Of a stretch of 64,000 nt of DNA, positions 53,262 to 63,920 are shown in pieces. The position numbers and the translations under genes are program-made. How positions within the stretch are numbered: position 1 is the first letter of the stretch; each line of letters starts with the position of its first letter. The notes under the pieces are model-generated. The model did not search any database. It was not told the origin of the DNA and saw only the letters and a list, made by a program, of their open reading frames with translations. Source of the DNA: Lycorma delicatula (Eukaryota; Arthropoda; Insecta; Hemiptera; Fulgoridae); assembly GCF_047948215.1 (NCBI RefSeq), contig NC_134467.1, positions 37,118,520-37,182,519 on the forward strand. Reading direction: 5' to 3'.

Positions 53262-53975
53262 GTCCTACGCAAGAACTACCTCGTGAAAATAAACAAGAAC
53301 AAAACGAAAGTAATGAAATGTAGGAGAAATAACGAAGGTGGACCACTGAATGTAAAAATAGGAAGAGAAAAAATTATGGAGGTAGATGAATTTTGTTATT
53401 TGGGAAGTAGAATTACTAAAGATGGACGAAACAGGAGCGATATAAAATGCCGAATAGCACAAGCGAAACGAGTCTTCAGTAAGAAATATAATTTGTTTAC
53501 ATCAAAAATTAATTTAAATGTCAGGAAAAGATTTTTGAAAGTATATGTTTGGAATGTCGCTTTATATGGAAGTGAAACTTGGACGATCGGAGAATCTGAG
53601 AAGAAAAGATTAGAAGCTTTTGAAATGTGAAATAGAAGAATGTAAAAAATCAGATGGGTGGATAAAGTGATAAATAAAGAGGTATTGCGGCAAATAGATG
53701 AAGAAAGAAGCATTTGGAAAGATATAGTTAAAAGAAGAGATAGGCTACTTATAGGCTACATACTAAGTCATCCTGGAATAGTCGCTTTAATATTGGAAGG
53801 ACAGGTAGAGGGGAAAAATTGTGTAGGCAGGCCACGGTTCGAATATGTAAAACAAATTGTTAGGGATGTAGGATGTAGAGGGTATACTGAAATGAAACGA
53901 CTGGCACTAGATAGAGAATCTTGGAGAGCTGCATCAAACAAGTCAAATGACTGAAGACAAAAAAAAAAAAAAAAA
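53262..53975 (+). pseudogene. RTE 3' fragment (copy I)
   Basis: KINKNKTKVMKCRRNNEGGP (53283), FCYLGSRITKDGRNRSDIKC, WNVALYGSETWTIGESEKKR ending at a TGA after FEM (53628). After a short gap the frame resumes DKVINKEVLRQIDEERSIWK (53658), HPGIVALILEGQVEGKNCVG and ends ASNKSND (53954) with 'gactgaagac' and A's to 53975. 5' truncated at the YRMKI region. Confidence 0.86.
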
Positions 53976-54762
53976 TTAGCGTACCCCGTCGCGACTTTGC
54001 CCACAGCATAGATGTAGATTTCACTTGGAGTGCTTTTTTAATAGCAAACTTATATTTTTATAAGTAAAAAATATTTAATCGACAATATTATATTTAGATT
54101 TTCATTAAATCCTGATAAAATTGTAAATGAAAATTTTTAAGAAAAATACTGAAGGAATATACGATAAACAATGAATTTTTGCCCAAAACTTAAATAAAGG
54201 AAGATAAAAAATTGAACAATATTTGTTAGACCAATCCATTTTATGAATGAATTAAAATAGTTCAATATAAAAGTCCAATAAAGATAAAAAATTTATTACA
54301 ATCCCAAATCTAGCATCCCCATCGCGGCTTCGCTCGTGCTCTATGGTTACCCGTCACGATCAGAGGGGTCACGGTTGGCTTCGCTCTCCCTTGCCGTTTC
54401 CCTTTTCTTCTCCCGTTTCTCTTTCCCTTACTTCAGTTTCCCCTTCCACTTTCCTCTTTTCTTTTTCCTCTTTTCCCCCTTCCCATTTTCCCTTTTCCCG
54501 TTTCCCCTTTTTCCATTCCCCCCTTCTTCCCTTTTTACCCTCTTACCTCTTCTTCCTCTTCTCCTTACCTCTTCTTCGATTTTTCCCTATTTCCCTTTTC
54601 CGATTTTTCCCTTTTTCCCCGCGCGTAAATCGGTCCACATTTATTATTCAACAACTATCAGTCCCATCGTATTTTTGTTTGCAGATATGTATACTATTCT
54701 TGGGGGAAAACTTTTTAAGATTATTTTCAAAGGGGTGGAACCCACCTTCTCCTTATACCTTT
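53976..54762. other. Spacer with a long pyrimidine tract
   Basis: 54395-54620 is almost pure C/T on the plus strand (ccctttt-like units). Open frames across it (Phe/Pro/Ser/Leu-rich) are artefacts. 'ccgcgatggggatgctag' on the minus strand at about 54309-54326 resembles a Helitron 3' end but lacks the expected T outside. Confidence 0.55.
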
Positions 54763-55014
54763 CTTTCTTTTTCCTGTTTAGCCTCCGATAATTACCTTTC
54801 AGATAATACTTCAGAGGATGATATGTATGAGTGTAAATGAAGTGTAGTCTTGTACAGTCTCAGGTCGACCATTTCTGAGATGTGTGGTTAATTGAAACCC
54901 GACCACCAAAGAACACCGGTATCCACGATCTAGTATTCAAATCCGTGTAAAAATAACTGATTTTACTAGGACTTGAACGCTGGAACTCTTGACTTCCAAA
55001 TCAGCTGATTTGGG
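54763..55014 (-). repeat. SINE1, head-truncated by an RTE junction
   Basis: 'ttcctgtttagcctccgata' to 'ccaaatcagctgatttggg', then an abrupt switch to RTE sequence at 55015. Confidence 0.8.
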
Positions 55015-55510
55015 TGGTAGAATTACTAAAGATGGACGAAGCAGGGGCGATATAAAATGCCGAATAGCATAAGCTAAACGAGCCTTCAGTAAGAAATCGC
55101 TTTATATGGAAGTGAACCTTGGACGATCGGAGTATCTGAGAAGAAAAGATTAGAAGCTTATGAAATGCGGTGCTATAGGAGAATGTTAAAAATCAGATGG
55201 GTGGATAAAGTGACAAATGAAGAGGTATTGCGGCAAATAGATGAAGAAAGAAGCATTTGGAAAAATATAGTTAAAAGAAGGGACAGACTTATAGGCCACA
55301 TACTAAGGCATCCTGGAATAGTCGCTTTAATAATGGAAGGACAGGTAGAAGGGAAAAATTGTGTAGGCAGGCCACTTTTGGAATATGTAAAACAAATTGT
55401 TAGGGATGTAGGATGTAGAGGGTATACTGAAATGAAACGACTAGCACTAGATAGGGAATCTTGGAGAGCTGCATCAAACCAGTCAAATGACTGAAGACAA
55501 AAAAAAAAAT
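55015..55510 (+). pseudogene. RTE 3' fragment (copy J)
   Basis: Begins at ITKDGRSRGDIKCRIA. A deletion removes the segment up to ALYGSE. From 55165 the frame is open: MRCYRRMLKIRWVDKVTNEE, HPGIVALIMEGQVEGKNCVG, MKRLALDRESWRAASNQSND ending 55494, then 'gactgaagac' and A's. Confidence 0.86.
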
Positions 55511-55511
55511 A

Positions 55512-55772
55512 TAAGTCCATCATAAGTTTTAGGGATATTATTTGCTCCGGGCAACTTCTCCATAGCCTAAATCCTCCTTGGTACTCACCAAGTTCCAGTT
55601 CAAGTTGATTTTTGCATCGGTTGTATGTGATTCTCGACAGGATTTTGTATGTGCAATCCAGGAGAGATATCCCTCTGTAGTTTTCCGGATTAGTTTTATC
55701 CCCTTTTTTATGTAATGGATGAATTAGGGCTGTGGTCCAGTGTTCTGGAAGTTTTTCTTCGTTCCACATATG
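55512..55772 (-). pseudogene. RTE RT N-terminal (fingers) fragment (copy K)
   Basis: Minus strand from 55769: MWNEEKLPEHWTTALIHPLH, KKGDKTNPENYRGISLLDCT, YKILSRITYNRCKNQLELEL then YQGGFR...RSCPEQI. This is the conserved start of the RTE reverse transcriptase, a region absent from all other copies here. It faces the 3' end of copy J. Confidence 0.85.
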
Positions 55773-55895
55773 TATATATATAAATTCTACTAAATAAAAG
55801 GTGGCTGGCTTATTTAATAGAATTTAAATATAGTTTAATAGTACAAAGAAATAATAATATGAATCTTTAATATTCTTTTTAATAAAATAATACAT

Positions 55896-55911
55896 CTCTC
55901 TCTCTCTCTCA

Positions 55912-55962
<51 letters not shown>

Positions 55963-55976
55963 TCTCTCTATCTCTA

Positions 55977-56072
<96 letters not shown>

Positions 56073-56085
56073 CGCGCGCGCGCGT
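55896..56085. repeat. Compound microsatellite (TC)n-(TG)n-(CG)n
   Basis: TC tract to about 55975, TG tract 55979-56064, then alternating GC to about 56085. Frames across it are artefacts. Confidence 0.93.
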
Positions 56086-56099
56086 AGATATATCCAAAA

Positions 56100-56824
56100 C
56101 ATTTAGAGGTTCAGTTTAAAGGATTCCGGATCACTGAGTACCTTCCTTCTCACTGTGACATTAACGACTACCCTTGTCCCTTAAAAAGCATAAGCTTCCA
56201 TTCCCTTCTCCCACATTCCCCCACTATCCAAGGAGCAGATCCCTCATCTTTTTTAACACACTTTAGTTTTCGTTTTTGGCCCTTACATTTTCATCGTGTT
56301 TTCAATCTCTCAAGTTTACACTCAAGGACCATTTCAGAATACTCATTTTTACCCCATACCCATTTTTTTTTGTACGGTAAACCCTACACTTATAACCACA
56401 AAATAAAACTTGGTTGCTATCAAGTTTATATAAAATTGTTCATAATCTACTTGTAGATTCATTTTTAAGTTTTTTAGATATCATTTAAAATTTATATGAT
56501 TTTTCACGCTGTTATAAATACCTGATTTTGTCTTTCAACTGGTATCCTTCCTTTGTGCATTCCCTATCTTACTGATACGTTCCTGTAACATTTCTGGATA
56601 CAGAAATCTAGTTATTATTTGCAAATATGCTTTTCTTTTACTATTATTCTGTTTTTATTTTTAAACTAAACTGTCTTTTTAATTTTTTTCACTCAAAAAT
56701 CCAACTTCTTATTTCTTTAATATTCTTCCCTATCAGAACGACGTCATCTGTATATCTTGAATACGTTGTATATCAATAATCAAACTAAAAAAGCTACGGA
56801 CCCAATTCAGATCCCTGAAACACT
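56100..56824 (-). pseudogene. Possible degenerate LINE reverse transcriptase
   Basis: Minus strand about 56815-56690: VFQGSELGP then LFSLIID (like the RT motif B region) and, in another frame, SRYTDDVVLIGKNIKEIRS (like the YADD box). The two lie closer together than in a normal RT, so sequence is missing. Not the RTE family of copies A-L. The rest of the block has no clear motif. Confidence 0.35.
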
Positions 56825-56825
56825 C

Positions 56826-56991
56826 TTTTTTTCTTTTTTTTTTAACCTCCGGGACCACCGTTTAGGTATTACTTCAGTGGATGATATGAATGATTTTTAG
56901 CGTGTGAAAATACCATGTCTGACGGGGAATCGAACCCGGAACCTCCGGATAAAAGGCCGAAACGCTACCACTCATGCCACGGAGTCCGACC
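56826..56991 (-). repeat. Full-length SINE2
   Basis: Tail 'aacctccgggaccaccgttt', body 'agcgtgtgaaaataccatgt', B box 'ggggaatcgaacccggaacc', A box 'gctaccactcatgccacgga'. The tail portion 'attacttcagtggatgatat' is nearly the same as the SINE1 tail. Confidence 0.85.
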
Positions 56992-57002
56992 TAAACAATC
57001 CT

Positions 57003-57275
57003 TCTTTCTTTCTTTTGTTTAGCCTCCGGGAATTGCCGTTCAGGTACTATTTCAGAGGATGATATGTATGAGTGTAGTCTTGTACAGTCTCAGTTCGACC
57101 ATTCTTGAGATGTATGGCTAATTGAAACCCAACCACCAAAAAATACCGGTATCCACGATCTAGTATTCAAATCCGTGTAAAAATGTTAGTATAAGACTCG
57201 AACGCAGGAATTCTTGAATTTGAAAGCAGCTGTTGTGGGATGGCGCGTTCACCGCTGGACCAACCCGGTGAGCTC
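57003..57275 (-). repeat. SINE1
   Basis: 'gtttagcctccgggaattgc' through 'tcaccgctggaccaacccgg'. Adjacent to a SINE2 in the same orientation. Confidence 0.82.
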
Positions 57276-57619
57276 TGAATTTACGTAGGAACGTTTAACT
57301 TAATCTAATAGCAGACTAATGTATAATTCTTATACTTCCGTTATACTTTAAATTTTGTTTGATTTAAAATGTATAAATTACTAATAATTACTTTATTTAT
57401 TTATTTGTAAAATTTTTAGTTGTGATAAATAAACAAATGAAATAACATATAATTGAACAATGAATGTTATTAATTATTTATTTATGAACAGTTATTTAAT
57501 ATTAAATTTATTTGAAAAATTTGTTATTAGTGGAAGTTTCACATATATTATTAGAACGTTTTTAAATTATTAATTATTATTTAATATATATATATATATA
57601 TGTATACATAACCAACAAA
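57276..57619. other. AT-rich spacer
   Basis: No recognisable feature; ends in a short (TA)n. Confidence 0.55.
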
Positions 57620-57803
57620 ATGAAGAAATCTACGATATTATTACATAAAAATAACAGTAATAAAATGGACAATAATAATGATATTGATTGTGAATCATCA
57701 TATTTAGTGAATACTGATAAAGAAAATGTTTCATGTGATCGTTCAGTTCATCGTAAACCATTCAGTAAAGCTATTGCTCGGCAGAATAGTCATTTAGAAG
57801 CAG
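57620..57803 (+). CDS. Candidate host coding exon, unknown protein
   Basis: ATG at 57620 in the insect-like context 'accaacaaaatg'. 61 codons rich in Asn, Ser, Lys and Asp (MKKSTILLHKNNSNKMDNNN... then KENVSCDRSVHRKPFSKAIA and RQNSHLEA) to a possible splice donor CAG|GTATAGT at 57803/57804. The frame then runs into poly-T and stops. It matches no transposon family in the window and I do not recognise it. The polar composition suggests an intrinsically disordered N-terminus. It may be a first coding exon, or chance. Confidence 0.3.
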
Positions 57804-57964
57804 GTATAGTAATCATTTTTTTTTTTATTATTTATTTAGATTAATAATGTATTTATCTATGTACTTTAAATAGTTTTTTTTTATTTTAAATAGATCAGAT
57901 TTATTTATAAAGTCTTCTATAATTTAGTGATTGAAAAAAAGAAACATTCAGAATTTAAAAATAT
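57804..57964. other. AT-rich spacer after the candidate exon
   Basis: Low complexity; no acceptor-exon pair recognised. Confidence 0.4.
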
Positions 57965-58540
57965 TTAGGGTTCAAGTATAGAGATAGAAGAACAATTGAT
58001 AACGTTTACAGGAACCAAGCAGCAACAGTAATAATTGAAGAACATAAGAAAGAAGCTGTAATAAAAAAGGAAGCTCGACAAGGATGTTCCCTATCCCCGT
58101 TACTTTTTAATCTTTACATGGAACTAGCAGTTAATGATGTTAAAAAACAATTTAGATTCGGAGTAACAGTACAAGGTGAAAAGATAAAATATACTACGAT
58201 TTGCTGATGATATAGTAATTCTAGCCGAGAATAAAAAAAGATTTAGAAGAAACAATGAACGGCATGGAGAAAGTCCTACGCAAGAACTACCGCATGAAAA
58301 TAAACAAGAACAAAACGAAAGTAATGAAATGTAGTAAAAATAATGTAGACCTCTGAATACAAAAATAGGAAAAGAAAAGATTATGGAGGCAGAGCAATTT
58401 TGTTATTTGGGAAGTAGAATTACTAAAGATGGACGAAGCAGTACCAATATAAAAAGCCGAGTTGCATTTCAGTCAGAAATATAATTTGTTTACATCAAAA
58501 ATTAATTTAAACGTCAGGAAAACATTTTTGAAAATATATA
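57965..58540 (+). pseudogene. RTE 5' portion (copy L, first part)
   Basis: RT motif B (QGCSLSPLLFNLYMELAVND, about 58078) and FADDIVILAENKKR (frame slip near 58190), then MKINKNKTKVMKCSKNN (58295) and FCYLGSRITKDGRSSTNIKS, with a deletion before NLFTSKINLNVRKTFL. Interrupted at about 58540. Confidence 0.82.
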
Positions 58541-59214
58541 ACTGGGGCTCCCGCTGGTGAGAGTGGCTGCGCTGCATGGGGTACGGTAACCAGTGCGATC
58601 GGGGGCGTGGCTTCTCTCCGCCGCTGGCGGCCTGATCGTGACTTCGTAATGCCGCGCGTGATTCCAGGACCGGATGGTGGTGCGGGGTTTGTCCCCGGCT
58701 CCTGCGCGGACCGGAATGAGGTTGCGTTCCCCTTGTTAAGTGACCTAAACTGGTCGACTTATTTGGATGTAGATCTGAATTTCTATGTTGCGTAAAATAT
58801 AATTTTAATTAGTATGAGTGTAACACTGATTTAACTTTAAACTCGTTCGTTTTCTGAGGCATTCACAGTCACGAACGGTGTTGGTAAATCCTTACTAGGC
58901 GCGGAGTTCGTGCTTCCGGCGGTTTTGATCAGTTAGTTTAAGGGAATCATGTTAGGTTAGATGTGAAGATGTCCGTTTGAGGCCTATGTGAAGGTGAAAT
59001 TTGATTTGTATTTTACTGATGCAAATGTCTGCCGAGGCATTTACATCGGTGGTATCCCGACTGAGGCCTGGCTGATGACTGTGAGATGTAATCAGTTAGA
59101 GGGTCTAAAGACGTACTCCGGTAAAGCCCCTCACGGTTTGGAACGAAGGAGGTGGTGTGGTAACCGTTAACGTCACAAGGTGGGGATGTCTTCCCCCTAC
59201 GGGGTTTTGACGGG
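58541..59214. mobile_element. GC-rich insertion of unknown type inside RTE copy L
   Basis: A block of about 674 bp, compositionally unlike its surroundings: very GC-rich first 200 bp ('gggggcgtggcttctctccg'), an AT-rich middle, then a GC-rich end ('ccccctacggggttttgacg'). It sits exactly where RTE copies otherwise read 'tatgtttggagtgtagcttt'. Both edges carry G-runs. Short frames (58607-58795, 58988-59170) have no recognised domain. It may be a non-autonomous retroposon built from LINE UTRs, or a solo terminal repeat; undetermined. Confidence 0.6.
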
Positions 59215-59605
59215 GTGTAGCTTTATATGGAAGTGAAACTTGGACGATCTGAGAAGAAAAGATTAGAAACTTTTGAAATGTGGTGCTGTAGGGGAATGTT
59301 AAAAATCAGATGGATGGATAAAGTGACAAGTGAATAATCGATGAAGAAAGAAGCATTTGAAAAAATATAGTTAAAAGAAGAGACAGACTTATAAGCCACA
59401 TATTAAAGCATCCTGGAATAGTCGCTTTAATATTGGATGGACATGTAGATGGGAAAAATTGAGGTAGGCAACGTTTGGAATATGTAAAATAGATTTTTAG
59501 GGATGTTGGATGGACGGGGTATACCGAAATCAAACGACTGGCACTAGATAGGGAATCTTGGAGAGCTGCATCAAACCAGTCAAATGACTGAAGACAAAAA
59601 AAAAT
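59215..59605 (+). pseudogene. RTE 3' portion (copy L, second part)
   Basis: Resumes at ALYGSETWTI, CCRGMLKIRWMDKVTSE then a stop, HPGIVALILDGHVDGKN, and 'ggcactagatagggaatctt' to the tail 'gactgaagac' with A's at about 59605. Multiple stops and small deletions. Confidence 0.82.
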
Positions 59606-60111
59606 TACATTTAATTTTCCGTTTAGACAACGTTATATCTCGAGAAGAAAAATATTATAATAGGTCCAACTTGGGCATATGCGGTTTTCACCGGATCTTG
59701 TCGTTTTGACACCTAAAGAACCCAAAAAAACTGATTTAAAAAAAATAAAATATCAATTTGTTCAAAATAAAAGTCTTAAATTTTAGCAAACAACATAAAT
59801 TTTGATAAAACTAATATTCACGGAAATATAACGGATTGAAAAATAAACATGGCCGCCATTTTGTAATTTGCAAAAGTATTTAAGTGCTGATTTTTTGCTA
59901 ATTTTAAAACTTTATTACCAAAACGCTTATAAAAATATTAATGTGATTCGTCTATCCGAACTTGAGATATAAATTTTTATATAAAAATAACAAAATGGCG
60001 GACAGTGGGAAAACGAAGGAGAAATCTCAATTTTTCCTAAGGATATTTTTTGTTTAGTTTTACAAGTAGAATCTGAAAAAGTATAGCCAGCCCACCATTT
60101 TAGAAACATTC
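59606..60111 (+). repeat. Repeat family 4
   Basis: 59640-59730 matches 46675-46780. 'catggccgccattttgtaat' (59849) and the inverted-looking 'caaaatggcggacagtggga' (59990) are shared in part with 43539-43690. No gene. Confidence 0.6.
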
Positions 60112-60429
60112 TTTATAGAATGTGTCCCATGAATAAACGGAGAAACTTTCAAGGACATGTTCTGCTGGTGAAAATAATGAAAAATGTTCAGATAAACATA
60201 GGTTTGGTTGGAAAAACTTTGTTTTCAAGTAACGTCTAAAGAAAAATTTCACCCGCGATTTCACAGCTCTTCGAATAAAAAGAAAGTGGTTTCTTATATA
60301 ATTTCAGCTGGGAGATAGGATAAAACAGGTAGCAAAACTCCAGTAGTTTTTAAGATATTCGACGAAAACACAAAATTCGGTGTTTAAAAAAAAGTTTTTT
60401 TTAGATTTGTAATACAATAGCTTTGTTAA

Positions 60430-62608
60430 TCTGTATATATAAAAATGTTAAGTTCGTTTGTGTACGCTTCAAAAACTCAAAATGTTCTGCACCGATTGAG
60501 CTCAAATTTTAACACGATATATAACCCGCATCAAAGATTGTTTTCATCTATTTTTAATAAATCTATCTATCTATTTTTAATTTGTACATTTTTAATTTGG
60601 AAATGTAAACAAAGGAAAACCAATCAGATCAATGCAAGATTGCCGCTGTCAAACACAACGACCAATCACAAAGAGCCCGTATGGCCGTTGCCAATGTAAA
60701 CAAAATCACAACTGATTAATTAACAAATTTCTTTGAATTATATTTAACAGCTAAAACATCTGTATTTTATTAAAAAAAAAAAAAACAAAAAAAAAACACC
60801 AAAGCAAAAAGAAAAGCCACCAAGAAGGATGACTTACAGTAAATAAATTAAAACACCAACTTTCTTATAACCCTGATAGACTTAAGACTACGCAAACAAA
60901 AAAAGCCGAAATAACCAAATACATAGAAAATAATATCCCTACATAATGACCAAAAAATCCTTTGTTAGGTTAAATATTCACTTTTGTCTGAATTTACAGA
61001 AGGCATTTACAACGAAGTATTGATAAATATTGAAGACAAGTGCTTAGCTAATGCAAATAAAGTTCTTAGTCGATTGGGAATGCCAGCACCCACCCGAGCT
61101 GCGATGGCTTCATTTGATGTGAATTTACGCCGTGAACAGAGTTCCAACATCGGTGATCTTCAGTCATATGTCCGATCAAACATTCCCAAATTAAAGCGTG
61201 AACAGAAAGGCATTTATGATCGCATAATGCAAATGATAAATGACGGAGTTGGGGGGACTTTCTTCTTGGATGCGCCAGGAGGAACTGGGAAAACATTCCT
61301 CATTAGATTGATTCTAGCAACGGTTCGATCGAAAAATGACAGCCTTAGCTCTTGCTTCGTCTGGAATAGCTGCGACATTGTTACCAGGTGGAAGGACTGC
61401 GCATTCAGCTCTGAAGTTGCCGTTAAACATGCAAATCATCGAGACTCCCACGTGCAATATTTCCAAAGCATCCTATACGGGAAAAGTATTACAAAAATGT
61501 AAACTCATTGTTTGGGATGAATGCACGATGGCGCATAAAAAATCGCTTAAAGCTCTTGATCGATCGTTATGAGATTTGCGTGGAAACGTTCAACCGTTCG
61601 GAAATGCTTTGATATTGCTCGCAGGAGATTTTAGGCAAACATTGCCTGTAATTTCTCGATCGACACCAGCAGACGAAATAAATGCTTGCCTGAAATATTC
61701 AACGCTGTGGCGACACGTACGTACATTGCAGTCGACTACGAATATGCGTGTCCAGTTGCAGAATGATCCATCAGCTGAGGTATTCTCACGACAGTTACTG
61801 GACATTGGAAACGGACAGCTGACAGTCGATGAGACGTCTAGACGAATATCATTCATTTCCTGATAATTTTTGTAATTTAGTAACATCGAAAGAAGAACCG
61901 ATCGAAAAAGTATTTCCTGATATTCAAATTAATCATAGAAATCACGATCGGATCGGTGAACGAGCTATCCTTGCCGCAAAAAATAAAGATGTCTATCAAC
62001 TTAATAATGTTATTCAATCCGGCATTCAAAATGAGGAAATTACATATAAGTCGATAGACACCGTTGTGGAAGCAGATGAAATAGTTAATTATCCGACGGA
62101 ATTTTTAAACTCACTTGATCTGCCAGGGATGCCACCACACGTATTAAAATTGAAAATAGGTGTGCCAATTATCCTGTTGCGGAATATTAATCGGCCAAAA
62201 CGTAGTGGAAGCAACGATTTTAACGGGGCCTTTCAAAGTTGAAGATGTCCTCATTCCTCGAATATCCATGATCCCGACCGATACACCATTTTAATTTAAA
62301 AGATTGCAATTCCCAATTTGATTGGCATTTGCAATCACAGTCAATAAAGCTCATGGTCAATCTTTAGAATCGTGTGGTTTAGATTTAGATGCGGATTGCT
62401 TCTCACATGGGCAACTGTATGTTGCGTGTTCCCGAGTCTGCAAACCAGATAGCCTTTATATCTACGCAGACAGTAGAAAAACAAAAAATATTGTATATCC
62501 ACAAGTATTGCAGAATTAAACTTCTATGAAACGTATGCTTTGTTTTGTTTCTCATTTTTCATCCATGTAACCACAATGTGTCACAGCGAAGCGTGGTGGT
62601 ACAGCTAG
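60430..62608 (+). mobile_element. Helitron with both termini, lacking Rep
   Basis: Starts TCTGTATATATAAAAATG after a host A (60429). Ends ...AGCGAAGCGTGGTGGTACAG then CTAG (62605-62608) followed by a host T. 2179 bp. A TC start, CTRR end and A|T insertion are the Helitron hallmarks. It encodes only a broken helicase; the Rep half is missing, so it could only move with help from another copy. Confidence 0.88.
60984..62519 (+). pseudogene. Helitron Pif1-type helicase, fragmented
   Basis: SF1 helicase half of a Helitron RepHel protein. Walker A DAPGGTGKTFLIRLIL (about 61270), motif Ia ASSGIAATLLPGGRTAHSAL (about 61355), Walker B VWDECTMAHK (about 61512), GDFRQTLPV (about 61627), and the C-terminal TVNKAHGQSLESCGLDL and SHGQLYVACSRV (about 62340-62445). 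Frameshifts near 61334, 61850 and 62240, and an in-frame TGA at 61570. No ATG at the start: the frame opens mid-protein near 60984. All helicase motifs are recognisable, so decay is moderate. Confidence 0.88.
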
Positions 62609-62680
62609 TTGAATAATAAATGCGAAAGATTTAATAAAAAAACTTGTAGAGAATTTAATTCTGAGAATATTAATATAAAT

Positions 62681-63189
62681 ACAGCCAATGAAAAGTAAAT
62701 AAAAACTTCTAAAAATCGGTATTTTATTGAAGCAAAAATAGACAGAAAATCACATTATTTTTTCTATACTTAATAAACATTATTTTTTAAATATTATTTT
62801 TAAACATTCATCGGTGTTTCAGCATTTAGGAACAAAACAGTCATTTCCAACGTGTTCGTTTTCTGTGAAACGCCAAGTAAATCATCGTGTTTATGATGAA
62901 TATGGTGTGTTTCAGCGTAGCCGAAGCACACCAGTACAAGGCGAATTTCACGTCGCACTGGTTTATCAAAAAACAAAGTGTGATGAATCCTACCGAAAGA
63001 AAGAATCTTCATTCTTTCCGCCTGCAGAAAGTTCAAAAATTGCGGCCAACAGATTACCCCTAGCGGTTAAACTTAGTTTCATTAGCTTTTAAACCACGCT
63101 GTTAAAGTAAATTATTGATGAAACCACTTTTACGAAATAATAAGTTAAAAAAGTTACAGTTTTGAGATCTTTTTTTATCTTCTTTTCCG
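62681..63189. other. Spacer, no supported gene
   Basis: A 92-codon plus frame (62814-63092) and an opposite frame are open but unrecognised. 62800-63080 has more balanced composition than its flanks. Single copy in this window. Confidence 0.4.
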
Positions 63190-63920
63190 CCTCAAATTAC
63201 ATAAGAAATCATCACCTTTACTTCTTAATTTCAATCCCAAAAATTGCAGTAGGGCTTCTTTTTATTAGAAGGGATGAAATCCGGGCGAAATGTTTCGCTA
63301 GGCGTAACTGGAAAACAACGCGTTTCCAGAATTATGATTATATGTAATTTTTTTATTATTTTCACCAGTAAAATATGTTCTGAAAGTTTCTTCGTGGGAC
63401 ACTGTATACAGAGTGATTCAGGAGGGTAAGGCAATACTTTGACAACTCATTCTAGAGGCTAAAAATAAGAAAAAAGTTCATATAAACATAAGTCCGAAAA
63501 CGCTTCGTTAGCGAGTTATACAGAGTGAAAATTTTCGCCCGAGTTTCAGTTCCTCCGGATAAATTAAGGCTTTCTGAAATTCTGGGAAGGTCAATTACGG
63601 GGCAAATTCAATTGTTTCTTATGGTTTTTGAGCTGGGAAATCGAAAAAAAATAGGTCCTAGAACTGTATGTCTCTTAGTTTCTAGGATATCCCATGTAAA
63701 GCGCCAAAAATAGCGTCAAAAAACACATATTTTCACGTTTGACGTACTATAACGTTGTTAAATTAGCAATAAATCATACATTTTTTAAACATAAATTGTA
63801 GAGAATTTAATTATAAGAAAATTGATGTAAATAATGTCAAAAAAACAATTAAATTTTAAACATGTCGACTTTTATTAACAACAAAATCGAGGAAAACTTA
63901 GAAGAAAATGTTACAAAAAA
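63190..63920. repeat. Repeat family 3, two opposed copies
   Basis: 63190-63414 (forward variant, ending 'tgggacactgtata') meets 63415-63920 (reverse, beginning 'cagagtgattcaggagggta'). The latter matches 21463-21886 and 29640-30197 in reverse complement. The window ends shortly after. Confidence 0.65.

Larger units (their letters stand above)
60112..62680 (-). repeat. Repeat family 3, split by a Helitron
   Basis: 60112-60429 and 62609-62680 are the two parts. The flanks 'ctttgttaa' and 'tgaataataaatgcgaaaga' are contiguous in the 63745-63785 copy as 'gttgttaaattagcaataaa'. Confidence 0.7.

Noticed and set aside
54309..54340. Helitron 3' end on the minus strand
   Set aside because: A GC hairpin-like word and CTAG are present, but the base outside is A rather than T and no Helitron body or 5' end is found.
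54336..54840. Phe/Pro/Leu-rich frames resembling membrane proteins
   Set aside because: They are translations of a pyrimidine-rich tract and a SINE1 tail in two frames.
55173..55769. A single 198-residue minus-strand protein
   Set aside because: Only the first 85 or so residues are RTE RT (copy K); the rest is the antisense of RTE copy J.
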